From positions 496,001 through 560,000 of the forward strand of contig CBDCQE010000001.1 of NCBI GenBank assembly GCA_965220505.1: DNA of 64,000 bases. Reading direction: 5' to 3'. The stretch comes from Bin87 sp965220505 (GTDB lineage Bacteria; Chloroflexota; Dehalococcoidia; Lucifugimonadales; UBA3495). The notes below the pieces were generated by a model, which saw only the letters and a list, made by a program, of their open reading frames with translations, was not told the DNA's origin and made no database searches. Shown piece by piece: positions 22,774 through 31,812 of the stretch. Made by a program: the position numbers and the translations under genes. The stretch's first letter is position 1. Every line of letters starts with the position of its first letter.

Positions 22774-24126
22774 ATGGCCGGTCCGTTGGAAGGGGTCCGC
22801 ATCGTGGAGATGGGCCAGCTCATCGCCATACCGTCCGCGATGAAGTGGATGGCCGACATGGGAGCGCAGGTGATCCGGCTGGAGTCGGTGCAGCGGCTGG
22901 AGAGCTACCGCACCGACTCGCTGTACCACAACGACGTGGACGGCGAGTTCTGGAACCGGGGAGCGAACTTCTACGAGCAGAACCGGAACAAGCTAGGGCT
23001 GACGCTGGATCTGAGCCGGGACGAGGGCAGGGAAGTACTTCGGGACCTGATCGCCGTCACCGACGTGTTCGCGGAAAACTTCACGCCCCGGGTGATCCGA
23101 AACTTTGGCCTGGAGTACGACGACCTGCGCAAGATCCGGGCCGACATAATCATGGTGTCCTCCACCGGGTACGGGTTCGAAGGACCGTGGGCCAACTTCG
23201 GGGCCACCGGGCCGGCCACGGAAGGCGCAGCGGGACTGGCGTACATCACCGGGTATCGCGGCGGCGGGCCGGTGATGTCGGAAATACCGTTCACGGACTA
23301 CACGGCCGGCGAGCACACGGTCGCCGCAGTGATGCTGGCGCTGATGCACCGGCTTAACACGGGGCAGGGGCAATTCATCGACGTGTCCCAGACGCAGACG
23401 TGCAGTGCGACCATTCCGGAGGCGTTGCTAGACTGGACGGTGAACGGACGAATCCCGGCGCGGATCGGGAACGAGGACCCGGCCATGTCGCCCCACGGCT
23501 GCTACCCGTGCGCTGGGGACGACCGTTGGATCGCCATTGCCATCGACAACGACGAGGCCTGGCTGGCGTTGTGCCGCGTGATGGGTCGGGCCGATTGGGC
23601 GGCGGACCAACGTTATGCCGACGTGCTGAGCAGGATTCGGCATCGAGCGGAATTGGACAAGATGCTGGGTTTCGAGACGCGCAGCCACGACAACCACGAA
23701 CTGATGACGCGCTTGCAGGCGGAGGGTGTCGCCGCCGGCGCAGTGGTGGACAGTGAAGACCTGCTGTTCAACGAGCACCTGAAAGAGCGGCGGTTCTACG
23801 AGGTAGTGGAGCATCATTCGGACACCGGGATGCCCTCACTTCCGTACGCCGGCCGGCCCTGGAAACTTTCCGACACGCCGGCGGTTCCTCCTCAGCCCGC
23901 CCCGATCATGGGCCAGCACAACCGGGACATCCTGGCCGGCCTGCTGGGCAGAACCGACGACGACATTGCGGCGTTGGAAGAGGCCCAGATTATCGGCTAC
24001 TCACCGCTGTCGCCTCGAGGGGTGCGCCGTCCTTCGCTTGACGAGCAGGTGCGCCAGGGGCGGATGCAGCGGTACGAGACGGATTACGCTGAACGGGTGC
24101 GGGAGTGGTTTGGGATTGGAAATTAA
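22774..24126 (+). CDS. CoA-transferase family III (CaiB/BaiF type), copy 2
   Basis: A second family III CoA-transferase (450 aa) directly after the first. It begins LEGVRIVEMGQLIAIPSAMKWMADMGAQVIRLESV and includes NRNKLGLTLDLSRDEGREVL, ADIIMVSSTGYGFEGPWANFGATGPATEGAAGLAYITGY and DVSQTQTCSATIPEALLDW. The C terminus, after about residue 410, is longer than usual and rich in Arg and Glu (RQGRMQRYETDYAERVREWFGIGN). It has limited identity with copy 1, so these are old paralogues rather than a recent duplication. Formyl-, carnitine- or benzylsuccinate-like substrates are all possible. Confidence 0.88.
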   Translation: MAGPLEGVRIVEMGQLIAIPSAMKWMADMGAQVIRLESVQRLESYRTDSLYHNDVDGEFWNRGANFYEQNRNKLGLTLDLSRDEGREVLRDLIAVTDVFAENFTPRVIRNFGLEYDDLRKIRADIIMVSSTGYGFEGPWANFGATGPATEGAAGLAYITGYRGGGPVMSEIPFTDYTAGEHTVAAVMLALMHRLNTGQGQFIDVSQTQTCSATIPEALLDWTVNGRIPARIGNEDPAMSPHGCYPCAGDDRWIAIAIDNDEAWLALCRVMGRADWAADQRYADVLSRIRHRAELDKMLGFETRSHDNHELMTRLQAEGVAAGAVVDSEDLLFNEHLKERRFYEVVEHHSDTGMPSLPYAGRPWKLSDTPAVPPQPAPIMGQHNRDILAGLLGRTDDDIAALEEAQIIGYSPLSPRGVRRPSLDEQVRQGRMQRYETDYAERVREWFGIGN

Positions 24127-24232
24127 CCTCACGCGGCTCAACATGCTTCTCGGTTAGGCAATGGCAGCAAACGGCTATAATGTGAAAACAGACCGACAAC
24201 GCGTTGGTTTCGCCCAGGACAGGAGGGGTACC

Positions 24233-24454
24233 ATGACCGATAAAGACGCTATGCGCTGGTGTAGGGGAGTGTTTTATCTGGCTATGTGCGCTTTCACCAT
24301 TGGCATGATGGCGCTAACGTTGCCCTACCTGTGGGGAGATGGATTGTTTACTACCGAATCCGTCGGGTACAAGATATTCGGCTGGCTGCTGGCCAGCGGA
24401 GTGGTAGTCGGTGGTGCGAGCGCGCTTTTTTTGCTGACTTCTGACCGGAATTAG
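24233..24454 (+). CDS. Small membrane protein, two predicted helices
   Basis: A 73-aa protein of unknown function. GACAGGAGGGG just before the ATG decides this start; an ATG at 24161 would give a 97-aa product with a hydrophilic lead of unlikely composition. Two hydrophobic stretches are seen: VFYLAMCAFTIGMMALTLPYL (about residues 14-34) and IFGWLLASGVVVGGASALFLLT (about 48-69). It precedes another small membrane protein by 29 nt. Confidence 0.6.
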   Translation: MTDKDAMRWCRGVFYLAMCAFTIGMMALTLPYLWGDGLFTTESVGYKIFGWLLASGVVVGGASALFLLTSDRN

Positions 24455-24483
24455 ATTCGGCATCCGATGCATAGGTCTTCTGC

Positions 24484-24750
24484 GTGGACTTGATCAAGCG
24501 GTCCACCGCCTTTTTGTGGCGAAACCGGGTAAATCTGTTGTTAGGGATGCTGCTTGGCGCTGTACTCGGGTTGGCATCAGTAGCGGTCGGTTTCGCCATC
24601 GAAATCATCGATCCGCCCGAAAATGCACCGGCCTGGTGGGCGCCGTTTTTCAAAAACGTCGGCTATAGCGTTTCGGCTGGAGGACTGATTTTGGCGTTAG
24701 TGGAATTGTCCAGGTTGCTGTGGAGCTCCGTCCGAAAGGGCAGTGATTAA
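24484..24750 (+). CDS. Small membrane protein, two predicted helices
   Basis: An 88-aa protein starting at GTG. One long hydrophobic helix covers about residues 17-40 (LLLGMLLGAVLGLASVAVGFAIEI) and a second about 58-75 (NVGYSVSAGGLILALVELSRLL). The middle DPPENAPAWWAPFFKN is a loop of conserved look. I do not recognise a family. It is probably co-transcribed with the preceding small membrane protein. No ribosome site is obvious, so the start is uncertain. Confidence 0.5.
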   Translation: MDLIKRSTAFLWRNRVNLLLGMLLGAVLGLASVAVGFAIEIIDPPENAPAWWAPFFKNVGYSVSAGGLILALVELSRLLWSSVRKGSD

Positions 24751-24853
24751 ATTTGTCCTTGAATGGACTGAAGATTCTCCACAGTTCTGGTGTTGATTTG
24801 TTGCCCGGTCCCCGCTGATTCTTACGCTCCCCGTTGCCGGCTATGACGTCTGG

Positions 24854-25444
24854 TCAGCCCTGGCGGGCTTCAAACGCTGCTATGGCGTCCTCGTGCTGGA
24901 GGGTAAGACCGATATCGTCCAGGCCGTTGAGCAGGCAGTAGCGGCGGAAGTCGTCGACCTCGAAATCGACGACGATCTCCTCGTCGCCATCTCGGACCTG
25001 CTTCGCCTCCAGGTCGACGGTGATCTCGAAGCCGGGGCTGTCCTTGGCCTTGTCCATGATGCGGCGGACGTCGGTTTCCGGCAGGATGAGGGGGAGCAGG
25101 CCGTTCTTGAAGCAGTTGTTGAAGAAGATGTCGGCGAAGCTGGGCGCGATGATGCACCGGATGCCAAAATCCTCCAACGCCCACGGAGCGTGTTCGCGAG
25201 AGGAGCCGCAGCCGAAATTCGGACCCGAGACCAGGATCTTGGAACTGCGATAGGGGCCCTGGTTGAGGATGAAATCCGGGTTTTCGGAGCCGTCCTCGTT
25301 GTACCGGTAGCGGTCGAAAAGGTTCGGGCCGAAGCCGGTGCGCTCGATACTCTTGAGGTACACGGCGGGGATTATCATGTCGGTATCGACGTTGACGGCG
25401 TCCAGGGGAGCGACGACGCCTTCCAGTTGCACAAAGGGTTCCAT
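24854..25444 (-). CDS. leuD: 3-isopropylmalate dehydratase small subunit
   Basis: LeuD (196 aa) with LeuC isomerises 2-isopropylmalate to 3-isopropylmalate in leucine synthesis. It has the swivel-domain motifs VNVDTDMIIPAVYLKSIERTGFG, NFGCGSSREHAPWALEDFGIRCIIAPSFADIFFNNCFKNGLLPL (the substrate-binding GxGSSRE loop), and a normal end. The start at 25444 has AGGAAG at the right distance; the longer frame to 25471 has none. It lies downstream of leuC in the same operon, with a 64-nt gap that contains a hairpin repeat. Confidence 0.95.
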   Translation of the reverse strand: MEPFVQLEGVVAPLDAVNVDTDMIIPAVYLKSIERTGFGPNLFDRYRYNEDGSENPDFILNQGPYRSSKILVSGPNFGCGSSREHAPWALEDFGIRCIIAPSFADIFFNNCFKNGLLPLILPETDVRRIMDKAKDSPGFEITVDLEAKQVRDGDEEIVVDFEVDDFRRYCLLNGLDDIGLTLQHEDAIAAFEARQG

Positions 25445-25462
25445 AATTGCTTCCTCGCGTTT

Positions 25463-25493
25463 CGAGCGCAACGAGATAGCCGCGCTGCGCTCG
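25463..25493. repeat. Inverted repeat between leuC and leuD
   Basis: CGAGCGCA (25463-25470) and TGCGCTCG (25486-25493) enclose 15 nt, followed by CAATGAC. The sequence resembles dispersed palindromic elements that read TCATTGCGAGCGCAGCG in many genomes. It could also act as an intercistronic processing site. Confidence 0.45.
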
Positions 25494-25508
25494 CAATGAC
25501 CGGGTAGT

Positions 25509-26912
25509 TTAGAAGTCGCGCACGTCGACGAAGTGGCCGGCGATGGCGGCGGCGGCGGCCATCTCGGGGCTCACCAGGTGGGTGCGACCGCCCTTGCCCT
25601 GGCGTCCTTCAAAGTTGCGGTTGGAGGTGGAGGCGCAGCGCTGGCCGGGATCCAGGATGTCGGGGTTCATGCCCAGGCACATGGAGCAACCGGCCACGCG
25701 CCAGTCGAATCCCGCGTCCTTGAACACCTGGTCCAGACCCTCGGCTTCGGCCTGCGCCTTGACCCGGGCGGAACCCGGGACGACCATGGCGTAGACGTCA
25801 GAGTTGACCTGACGGCCGCGAATAACGTTGGCGGCGGCGCGCAGGTCGTCGATGCGGGCGTTGGTGCAGGCGCCGAGGAAGATGCGATCGATCTTGATGT
25901 CCTCGATGCGCTGGTTGGGTTCCAGGCCCATGTACTCCAGGGCGCGTTCGGCGGCCTCGCGCTCGGCAGTGGTCTCGAAAGAGTTCGGGTCAGGCACCTG
26001 GCCGGTGATCGGGACGACCATGTCAGGCTTGGTGCCCCAGGTCACAAAGGGGGCCAGGTCGCTGGCATTGATGACGACCGTGTGGTCGTATGATGCGCCG
26101 GAGTCGGTTGGGAGTTGCCGCCACTGTTCGATCAGCGCTTCCAGCTCGTCGCCCTTGGGGGCGTAGGGGCGGGTGCGCACGTAGTCGAAAGTGGTGTCGT
26201 CGGGCGCGATCATGCCGGCGCGAGCGCCGCCCTCGATGCTCATGTTGCACACGGTCATGCGGCCGTCCATGGACAGGCCGCGGATGGCCTCCCCGGTGTA
26301 CTCGATGACGTGGCCGGTGCCGCCGTTGACGCCGATGTAGCCGATTATGCCAAGGATCACGTCCTTGGCGGAGACGCCGTTGGGCAACTGCCCATCAACG
26401 CGAACTTCCATGGTGCGGGGCTTGAACTGGCGCAGGGTCTGGGTGGCGAGGACGTGCTCGACCTCGGAGGTGCCGATGCCCACCGCGAAGCAACCCAGGG
26501 CGCCATGGGTCGAGGTGTGGCTGTCGCCGCAGACGACGGTCTTGCCGGGGAGCGTGTAGCCGAGGTCGGGGCCAATGACGTGGACGATGCCCTGGTTCTC
26601 GCTGAAGCGGTCGTAATACAAGGGCAGGCCGAATTCGGCGGCATTGCGATCCAGCGCGTCCAGCTGGGCCTTGGAGATCTGGTCTTCGATGGGACGGGTG
26701 AGTTCCCAGGTGGGGGTATTGTGGTCTGCCGTGGCGACGGTCAGGTCGGGTCGACGGACCGTGCGGCCGGCCATGCGCAGGCCGTCGAAGGCCTGGGGCG
26801 AGGTGACCTCGTGCACCAGGTGCAGGTCGATGTAGATGAGCGAGGGTTGGCCCGGTTCCTCGTGAACCACGTGGGCATCCCAGATTTTTTCGAACATAGT
26901 GCGGGCGGCCAA
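25509..26912 (-). CDS. leuC: 3-isopropylmalate dehydratase large subunit
   Basis: Aconitase-family large subunit (467 aa) that carries the 4Fe-4S cluster. The cluster cysteines are in VCGDSHTSTHGA, GACTNARIDDL and CSMCLGMNPD. Other hallmarks are FEKIWDAHVV at the N terminus and SNRNFEGRQGKGGRTHLVSPEMAAAAAI at the C terminus. The start is best placed at TTG (26912-26910), because GAGGAGG ends 7 nt before it and the product then begins LAARTMFEKIWDAHVV like relatives. The ATG at 26897 has no site near it, and a longer frame to 26966 lacks family similarity. It is the first gene of a leuCD operon. Confidence 0.95.
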   Translation of the reverse strand: MAARTMFEKIWDAHVVHEEPGQPSLIYIDLHLVHEVTSPQAFDGLRMAGRTVRRPDLTVATADHNTPTWELTRPIEDQISKAQLDALDRNAAEFGLPLYYDRFSENQGIVHVIGPDLGYTLPGKTVVCGDSHTSTHGALGCFAVGIGTSEVEHVLATQTLRQFKPRTMEVRVDGQLPNGVSAKDVILGIIGYIGVNGGTGHVIEYTGEAIRGLSMDGRMTVCNMSIEGGARAGMIAPDDTTFDYVRTRPYAPKGDELEALIEQWRQLPTDSGASYDHTVVINASDLAPFVTWGTKPDMVVPITGQVPDPNSFETTAEREAAERALEYMGLEPNQRIEDIKIDRIFLGACTNARIDDLRAAANVIRGRQVNSDVYAMVVPGSARVKAQAEAEGLDQVFKDAGFDWRVAGCSMCLGMNPDILDPGQRCASTSNRNFEGRQGKGGRTHLVSPEMAAAAAIAGHFVDVRDF

Positions 26913-26976
26913 TTCAGTTCCTCCTCGGTCCGGGGCAAATACGGCGAACCCCGGCGGCGATGACAATACGCCCGGA

Positions 26977-26985
26977 ATTATAGCA
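26977..26985 (-). promoter_or_regulatory. Extended -10 promoter of leuCD
   Basis: The minus strand reads TGCTATAAT, a TGN-extended perfect -10 box, about 65 nt before the leuC start. No good -35 box is seen at 17 nt, as is usual for extended -10 promoters. Confidence 0.5.
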
Positions 26986-27064
26986 CTGTGGCCGGAGCCA
27001 GCCCTGTTGCCAACTATAAGCGTAAGTGTTCAGAGGAGCGGGCGCTCCCTTCAATCATGACCGG

Positions 27065-28765
27065 TTATTGATGAGCCTCCGATATCATCAGTTCCACGAT
27101 GTCGTGACTGGTTACAGCCCCCAGGAATTTTTCCGAACCGCGTTCCATCACCGGAATAACCGACTGGGAGTTCTCCGTCATGCGTTGCAGCACCTCTTCG
27201 ACGTGCTCGTCGGGCCAGGCCCAAGGGGTTTCGGCCCGCGTCAGCCGAGATAACGGGGTTTCCGACCAGGTGCCTTTGGGCACGTAACGCAACCTGGACA
27301 GCGACACGATTCCCGCCAGAGAGTCGCCGTCAACCACCACGTAGTCATGCTGGTTGGGCGTAGTCCACCGCTCGGTGAAATCGCGCACCGACACGGCCAG
27401 AGCCGGATGGCGACGAGTGCGGTCCAGGATATCGTCCACGGTTACGTCGTCCAGCGCGAATCGGATAATGCCACGGGGAATGTCAGCCGGGCGCGTAGTG
27501 AGGTCCAGGTCGCGGCTGGCCCGGCGTACCGTAAGGCTGATGATGGGCGGCATGAACAGGATGTAGCAGAACATTACCAGCACCAGGAACGAGAACACGC
27601 TTTCGTTGATAATTTGCGTTTCCCGGAGCACCAGCAGCAGCGCTATTTCGGCGACTCCCTTCCCCATCAGGCCGGCGGCGACGGCGTAGGGCACAGTCAG
27701 CCGGGACAGGTAGGCGCCGATCAGGGCTCCCGTGAAGTTGCCGAGCAAGGGAATGAAGGCCAGAGCGGCCATGCTCCACGGTGACAGACTGACAAACGAG
27801 AAGCTGAAGTGCAGCCCGGCCGAGGCGAAGAAAAGGGGCACGAACAGCGCTTCGGCGATGCCGCGCAGCCCGGGTATGATTTCCCGCCGCACCTGGTAAG
27901 GCAGCCCGGACAAGGCCGCGCCGAAGAGCAAAGCGCCCAGCGAGCCGTGGAGCCCCATCAGTTCCGCGCCGTCCACCATGAGGAACAGGACGCCCAGCAG
28001 CAATCCCAAAGAGAGCTGCGGCACCTGTATCAGCCTTTGCAGCCGGGAGACCACTGGAGGCAGTACCCGGGACGACAGAATCCAGCACACCACGGCGAAG
28101 CCGGCAATCTTGCCCAGCAGGATCAGTATCCCGGCCACCGACAGCTCATGGGCGTGTTCTCCGATGCTGAAACCGATCAGCAACAGCGTAATCAGCTCGG
28201 TGATGACCACCACCGTGAAAATTTGCAGGCCAATGGGCTCTCCCAACCGTCCGTCGTCGGCCAGCACCTTGGCGACGATGCCCAGGCTGGTCATGGACAG
28301 TACTCCGGCCAGCGCCAGCGCTTCCGTGAAAGTTAATCCGAGTCCGAAATCGTAAATGAGGTCGGTGGTAACCAGTACGGCGATGCCCAGCGAGAAGAGC
28401 ACCGACAGCACGGCGGCCAGGAAATAGTGGCCGCGGAGGGTTGCCACGAAACTGGAAATATCAATCTCGTCCAGGCCAATCAGGAAGAAGAATATGAAGA
28501 CGCCCACGGTCAGGAAAAGTTCAATATGCCCGGTGGTCTGGATAGACCAGAGGCCGAATGAATCCAGCGCAGGCCCCAGCAAGATGCCCACGGCCGCATA
28601 GGCGACGATGGCGTTCAGGCGCAAGCGCCGGAAGACGCCCTCGGCCAGTTTGGCGGTGATTACCAGCAATCCCAGCGACAACAGCGATTCGCGGATCTCG
28701 CTGGACTCGCCGGCGAAGCTGAGCAGCTCGGCCAGCCACGGTAGCGACAGTCCTTCAACCAGCAT
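27065..28765 (-). CDS. Cation:proton antiporter (CPA2/Kef-like) with C-terminal CBS pair
   Basis: A 566-aa membrane antiporter. About 12 hydrophobic segments fill residues 15-410, including FRRLRLNAIVAYAAVGILLGPAL, GLHGSLGALLFGAALSGLPYQV and FASAGLHFSFSFVSLSPWSM, in the Na+/H+ exchanger fold of the KefB/GerN group. The C-terminal cytoplasmic part (about residues 440-566) is a pair of CBS domains (DDVTVDDILDRTRRHPALAVSV; WAWPDEHVEEVLQRMTENSQSVIPVMERG). They replace the TrkA-N domain of Kef systems and would bind adenine nucleotides for regulation. It is divergently arranged to the M1 peptidase. K+ or Na+ as substrate cannot be told apart from sequence. Confidence 0.88.
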   Translation of the reverse strand: MLVEGLSLPWLAELLSFAGESSEIRESLLSLGLLVITAKLAEGVFRRLRLNAIVAYAAVGILLGPALDSFGLWSIQTTGHIELFLTVGVFIFFFLIGLDEIDISSFVATLRGHYFLAAVLSVLFSLGIAVLVTTDLIYDFGLGLTFTEALALAGVLSMTSLGIVAKVLADDGRLGEPIGLQIFTVVVITELITLLLIGFSIGEHAHELSVAGILILLGKIAGFAVVCWILSSRVLPPVVSRLQRLIQVPQLSLGLLLGVLFLMVDGAELMGLHGSLGALLFGAALSGLPYQVRREIIPGLRGIAEALFVPLFFASAGLHFSFSFVSLSPWSMAALAFIPLLGNFTGALIGAYLSRLTVPYAVAAGLMGKGVAEIALLLVLRETQIINESVFSFLVLVMFCYILFMPPIISLTVRRASRDLDLTTRPADIPRGIIRFALDDVTVDDILDRTRRHPALAVSVRDFTERWTTPNQHDYVVVDGDSLAGIVSLSRLRYVPKGTWSETPLSRLTRAETPWAWPDEHVEEVLQRMTENSQSVIPVMERGSEKFLGAVTSHDIVELMISEAHQ

Positions 28766-28894
28766 CCTGTGTTTCTCCGACCGTGTTACGGTGCCCCATT
28801 ATTTCCTAACCGCTCCCTCCGCACAAGCGGCTCCGAACCGTATGATAAACTTGGCGCGTCCCCCCTTTTGAACGCAAAATACGGAGGAATTTCG

Positions 28895-31504
28895 ATGCCG
28901 TCCGCCGAAGCTGTGGTACTTCCCGACAACGTCCGACCAATCCATTATGACCTGACCCTGACGCCGAAATTCGACGACTTCACCTTTGACGGAGAGGTTG
29001 ACGTTACCGTGAGCATGGAACCGGGCACCGCCGAAATCATGCTCAACTGCTCGGAGATTGAGATACATTCGGCGACCGTCAGTTGGACGGATACGAACGG
29101 CGAACAGGAACAGGCGGCCACTGGCATCGCCTACGATGCGGACGCCGAAACCGCGACCATCAGCATCCCGGGCACTCCGGCGGACGGGCTGGTGGGCAAC
29201 CAGCACCTGCGGATGACGTTTACCGGCGAGCTCAACGACAAGCTGCGGGGTTTCTACCGTAGCCAATACGTGAACCCCGAAGGCGAGACGGCCTACCTGG
29301 CGACCACCCAGTTCGAGGCGACGGACGCGAGGCGGGCGCTGCCCTGCTGGGATGAGCCGGCGGCCAAGGCCACATTCCAGGTCACGCTGAACGTGCCGGA
29401 GGAGATGGAGGCTGTTTCCAACACGCCGATCATTGAGGAGACCCGCGACGGAAACGGCCTGAAGACCCTGCTGTTCGACACGACGCCGGTAATGTCAACG
29501 TATCTGCTGGCGTTCGTGATCGGCGACCTGACGCACATCGAAAAGGAGGCGGCGGACGGAACCCGTATCGGGGTGTGGATGACGCGGGGCAAGGAGGAAC
29601 AGGGAGAATTCGCGCTGGACACATCGGTCAAGATGCTGTCGTTCTTCAACGACTACTTCGGCATCCCGTACCCGCTGCCCAAGCTGGACCACCTGGCCAT
29701 ACCGGACTTCGCCGCCGGCGCCATGGAAAACTGGGGCTGCATCACCTACCGGGAGACCGCTCTGCTGGTGGATCCGCAGAACTCATCCGCGGGCACCCGG
29801 CAGCGGGTGGCCGAGGTGGTGGCCCACGAGATGGCGCACATGTGGTTCGGCGACCTGGTGACCATGGAGTGGTGGGACGACCTGTGGCTCAACGAAAGCT
29901 TCGCCACGTGGGTGGGCACCAAGGCGGTGGACTGGCTGTTCCCGGAATGGTCGATGTGGACGCAGTTCGTCAACATGGACACCAACCGGGCGTTCAACCT
30001 GGACGGCCTGAAGAACTCGCACCCAATCGAGCAGGAAGTAGCCAATCCGGCGGAGGTGAGTCAGCTGTTCGACGCCATCAGTTACAGCAAGGGTGGGTCG
30101 GTGCTGCGGATGCTGGAGCATTTCCTGACGCCGAGCGTGTTCCGGATCGGGCTGAACGTTTACCTGACCCGACACTCCTACGAGAACGCCCGCACCACGG
30201 ACCTGTGGACGGCGCTGGAGGAAACCTCGGGACAGCCGGTGAATTCGATCATGAGCAGCTGGACCGGTCAGACCGGCTACCCGGTGCTGGACGTGGCGGC
30301 GACAAACACCGGAAACGGGTTGTCGCTGGAGGTTCGGCAAGAGCGGTTCGTGTTCGATTCGGTGCTGGGTGAGGACACGGGAGACGATGAGGAACAGGTT
30401 TGGCCAGTGCCCTTGACGGTCGCCGCCGATGGGGCTCCGGTGACCGCGCATCTTGTCAGCGGAGCCACGGGTACGGTGGATATTGCGGCGCCGGCACAGC
30501 CGGACTGGTTCAAGGTAAACCCCGATCAGACCGGCTTTTACCGGGTCAACTACACCGACACGGACCGGGAAAGGCTCGCCTCGCTGGTGGCCGACAGGAC
30601 GCTGCCGGCGACGGACCGTCTGGGTATCCAGAACGACGCGTTTGCGTTGTCCCGGGCCGGCCTGCTGCCGGTGACGCGGTTCCTGGCTTTGGCGGAGTCG
30701 TACCAGGACGAGACTGACGCGTCCGTATGGAGTGATCTGGCCACGAATCTGCGGGAGATCGAGGGCCTGATCTCCGACGAGCCGTACCTGGGCGCTTATC
30801 ACGCCTTCGGGCGGCGATTGTTCGGGCCGGCGGCGCAACGTTCAGGCTGGGAGGCACGTCCCGGCGAAGGACATCTGGACTCCCTGACGCGGTCAACGGT
30901 GCTGAGCCAGGCCGGGGTGTACGGAGACCCGGACATTATCGCCCAGGCCCAGGAACTTTTCGCGGCCTACCAAGACGATCCATCCAACGTGAGGCCCGAT
31001 TTGCGCGGGGTGGTCTTCAGCCTGGTGGCGCAGTCGGGCGACCGGGCGGTCTACGACCGGATGTGGGAACTGGAGCGGGCCGCCGAATTGCACGAAGAAA
31101 AGATCCGGTTCCTGATCTCCATGGCGCGGTTCCAGCAGGAGGACCTATTGCGCGAGACGCTGGATCGGTCGCTCACCGACGACGTGAGGTTGCAGGACAC
31201 GATCTTCGTGGTGACCGCCGTGGCGGCCAACAACCGAGGCCGCTCGCTGGCCTGGGATTTTCTGAAAGAGCAGTGGGATGAGTTTGATCGTCGGTACGGA
31301 GGCGGCGGTTTTGGCCTCATGCGCCTGGTATCCATCACCAACCATTTCACGACCAACGAGCAGCGGGACGAGGTGGAGGCGTTCTTCGACGCCCATCCCA
31401 CGCCGGCTGCCGAGCGCACGATTCGCCAGGCGCTGGAGCGCATCGCGCTGAACGTGGCCTGGCTGGACCGGAACCGGGACGAGTTGGGGCTGTATTTTGG
31501 TTAG
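28895..31504 (+). CDS. M1 family aminopeptidase (aminopeptidase N type)
   Basis: A zinc metallopeptidase of 869 aa that removes N-terminal residues from peptides. The exopeptidase motif GAMENWG is at about residue 274, the zinc site HEMAHMWFGDL at about 310, the third ligand in WLNESFA about 23 residues later, and the transition-state Tyr in AISYSKGGSVLRML. The C-terminal ERAP1-like helical domain is complete. An upstream in-frame start at 28769 would add an unrelated 42 residues. The ATG at 28895 has GGAGG 9 nt ahead. There is no signal peptide, so it is cytoplasmic. With the oligopeptide-type importer nearby, it could help use peptides as food. Confidence 0.95.
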   Translation: MPSAEAVVLPDNVRPIHYDLTLTPKFDDFTFDGEVDVTVSMEPGTAEIMLNCSEIEIHSATVSWTDTNGEQEQAATGIAYDADAETATISIPGTPADGLVGNQHLRMTFTGELNDKLRGFYRSQYVNPEGETAYLATTQFEATDARRALPCWDEPAAKATFQVTLNVPEEMEAVSNTPIIEETRDGNGLKTLLFDTTPVMSTYLLAFVIGDLTHIEKEAADGTRIGVWMTRGKEEQGEFALDTSVKMLSFFNDYFGIPYPLPKLDHLAIPDFAAGAMENWGCITYRETALLVDPQNSSAGTRQRVAEVVAHEMAHMWFGDLVTMEWWDDLWLNESFATWVGTKAVDWLFPEWSMWTQFVNMDTNRAFNLDGLKNSHPIEQEVANPAEVSQLFDAISYSKGGSVLRMLEHFLTPSVFRIGLNVYLTRHSYENARTTDLWTALEETSGQPVNSIMSSWTGQTGYPVLDVAATNTGNGLSLEVRQERFVFDSVLGEDTGDDEEQVWPVPLTVAADGAPVTAHLVSGATGTVDIAAPAQPDWFKVNPDQTGFYRVNYTDTDRERLASLVADRTLPATDRLGIQNDAFALSRAGLLPVTRFLALAESYQDETDASVWSDLATNLREIEGLISDEPYLGAYHAFGRRLFGPAAQRSGWEARPGEGHLDSLTRSTVLSQAGVYGDPDIIAQAQELFAAYQDDPSNVRPDLRGVVFSLVAQSGDRAVYDRMWELERAAELHEEKIRFLISMARFQQEDLLRETLDRSLTDDVRLQDTIFVVTAVAANNRGRSLAWDFLKEQWDEFDRRYGGGGFGLMRLVSITNHFTTNEQRDEVEAFFDAHPTPAAERTIRQALERIALNVAWLDRNRDELGLYFG

Positions 31505-31526
31505 GGAGCGCCTTACGACCATCGTA

Positions 31527-31551
31527 TGCGCCTGTTATAGCGACAGGCGCA
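31527..31551 (+). terminator. Hairpin after the M1 peptidase gene
   Basis: TGCGCCTGT and its exact complement (9 bp) enclose TATAGCG. It starts 23 nt after the stop codon. No U tract follows, so termination is uncertain. Confidence 0.5.
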
Positions 31552-31575
31552 GTATCAAAATCAAGCGTTCCTCGG

Positions 31576-31812
31576 GTGATGGATATGGGCTCAAAACTCG
31601 TTGCCTGTATAGACAGCGGCGACTGGCCAGATGACCTGGTGGTCCGCAAAATCTACCGCGTGCTCCCTGACGAGCGCGCGGTAAAGCTCGGCTGGCTTCG
31701 CGTTATTGACGAGTCGGAAGAAGATTATCTCTACCCGTCTGACTATTTCATTCCCATCGAGTTGACGGAAGAAATTGAACAGGCGCTTTACGCAACTGCA
31801 CCTGTTAGCTAA
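31576..31812 (+). CDS. Small hypothetical protein
   Basis: A 78-aa acidic protein, possibly 75 aa if the third Met is used. It reads as a compact beta-rich domain: VACIDSGDWPDDLVVRKIYRVLPDERA, then KLGWLRVIDESEEDYLYPSDYF and IPIELTEEIEQAL. The last part resembles the common bacterial 'DYLYP..F..I.LP' small proteins of unknown role found near toxin or accessory genes. It overlaps the end of the convergent ADP-ribosylglycohydrolase gene by 4 nt. I do not assign a function. Confidence 0.6.
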   Translation: MMDMGSKLVACIDSGDWPDDLVVRKIYRVLPDERAVKLGWLRVIDESEEDYLYPSDYFIPIELTEEIEQALYATAPVS

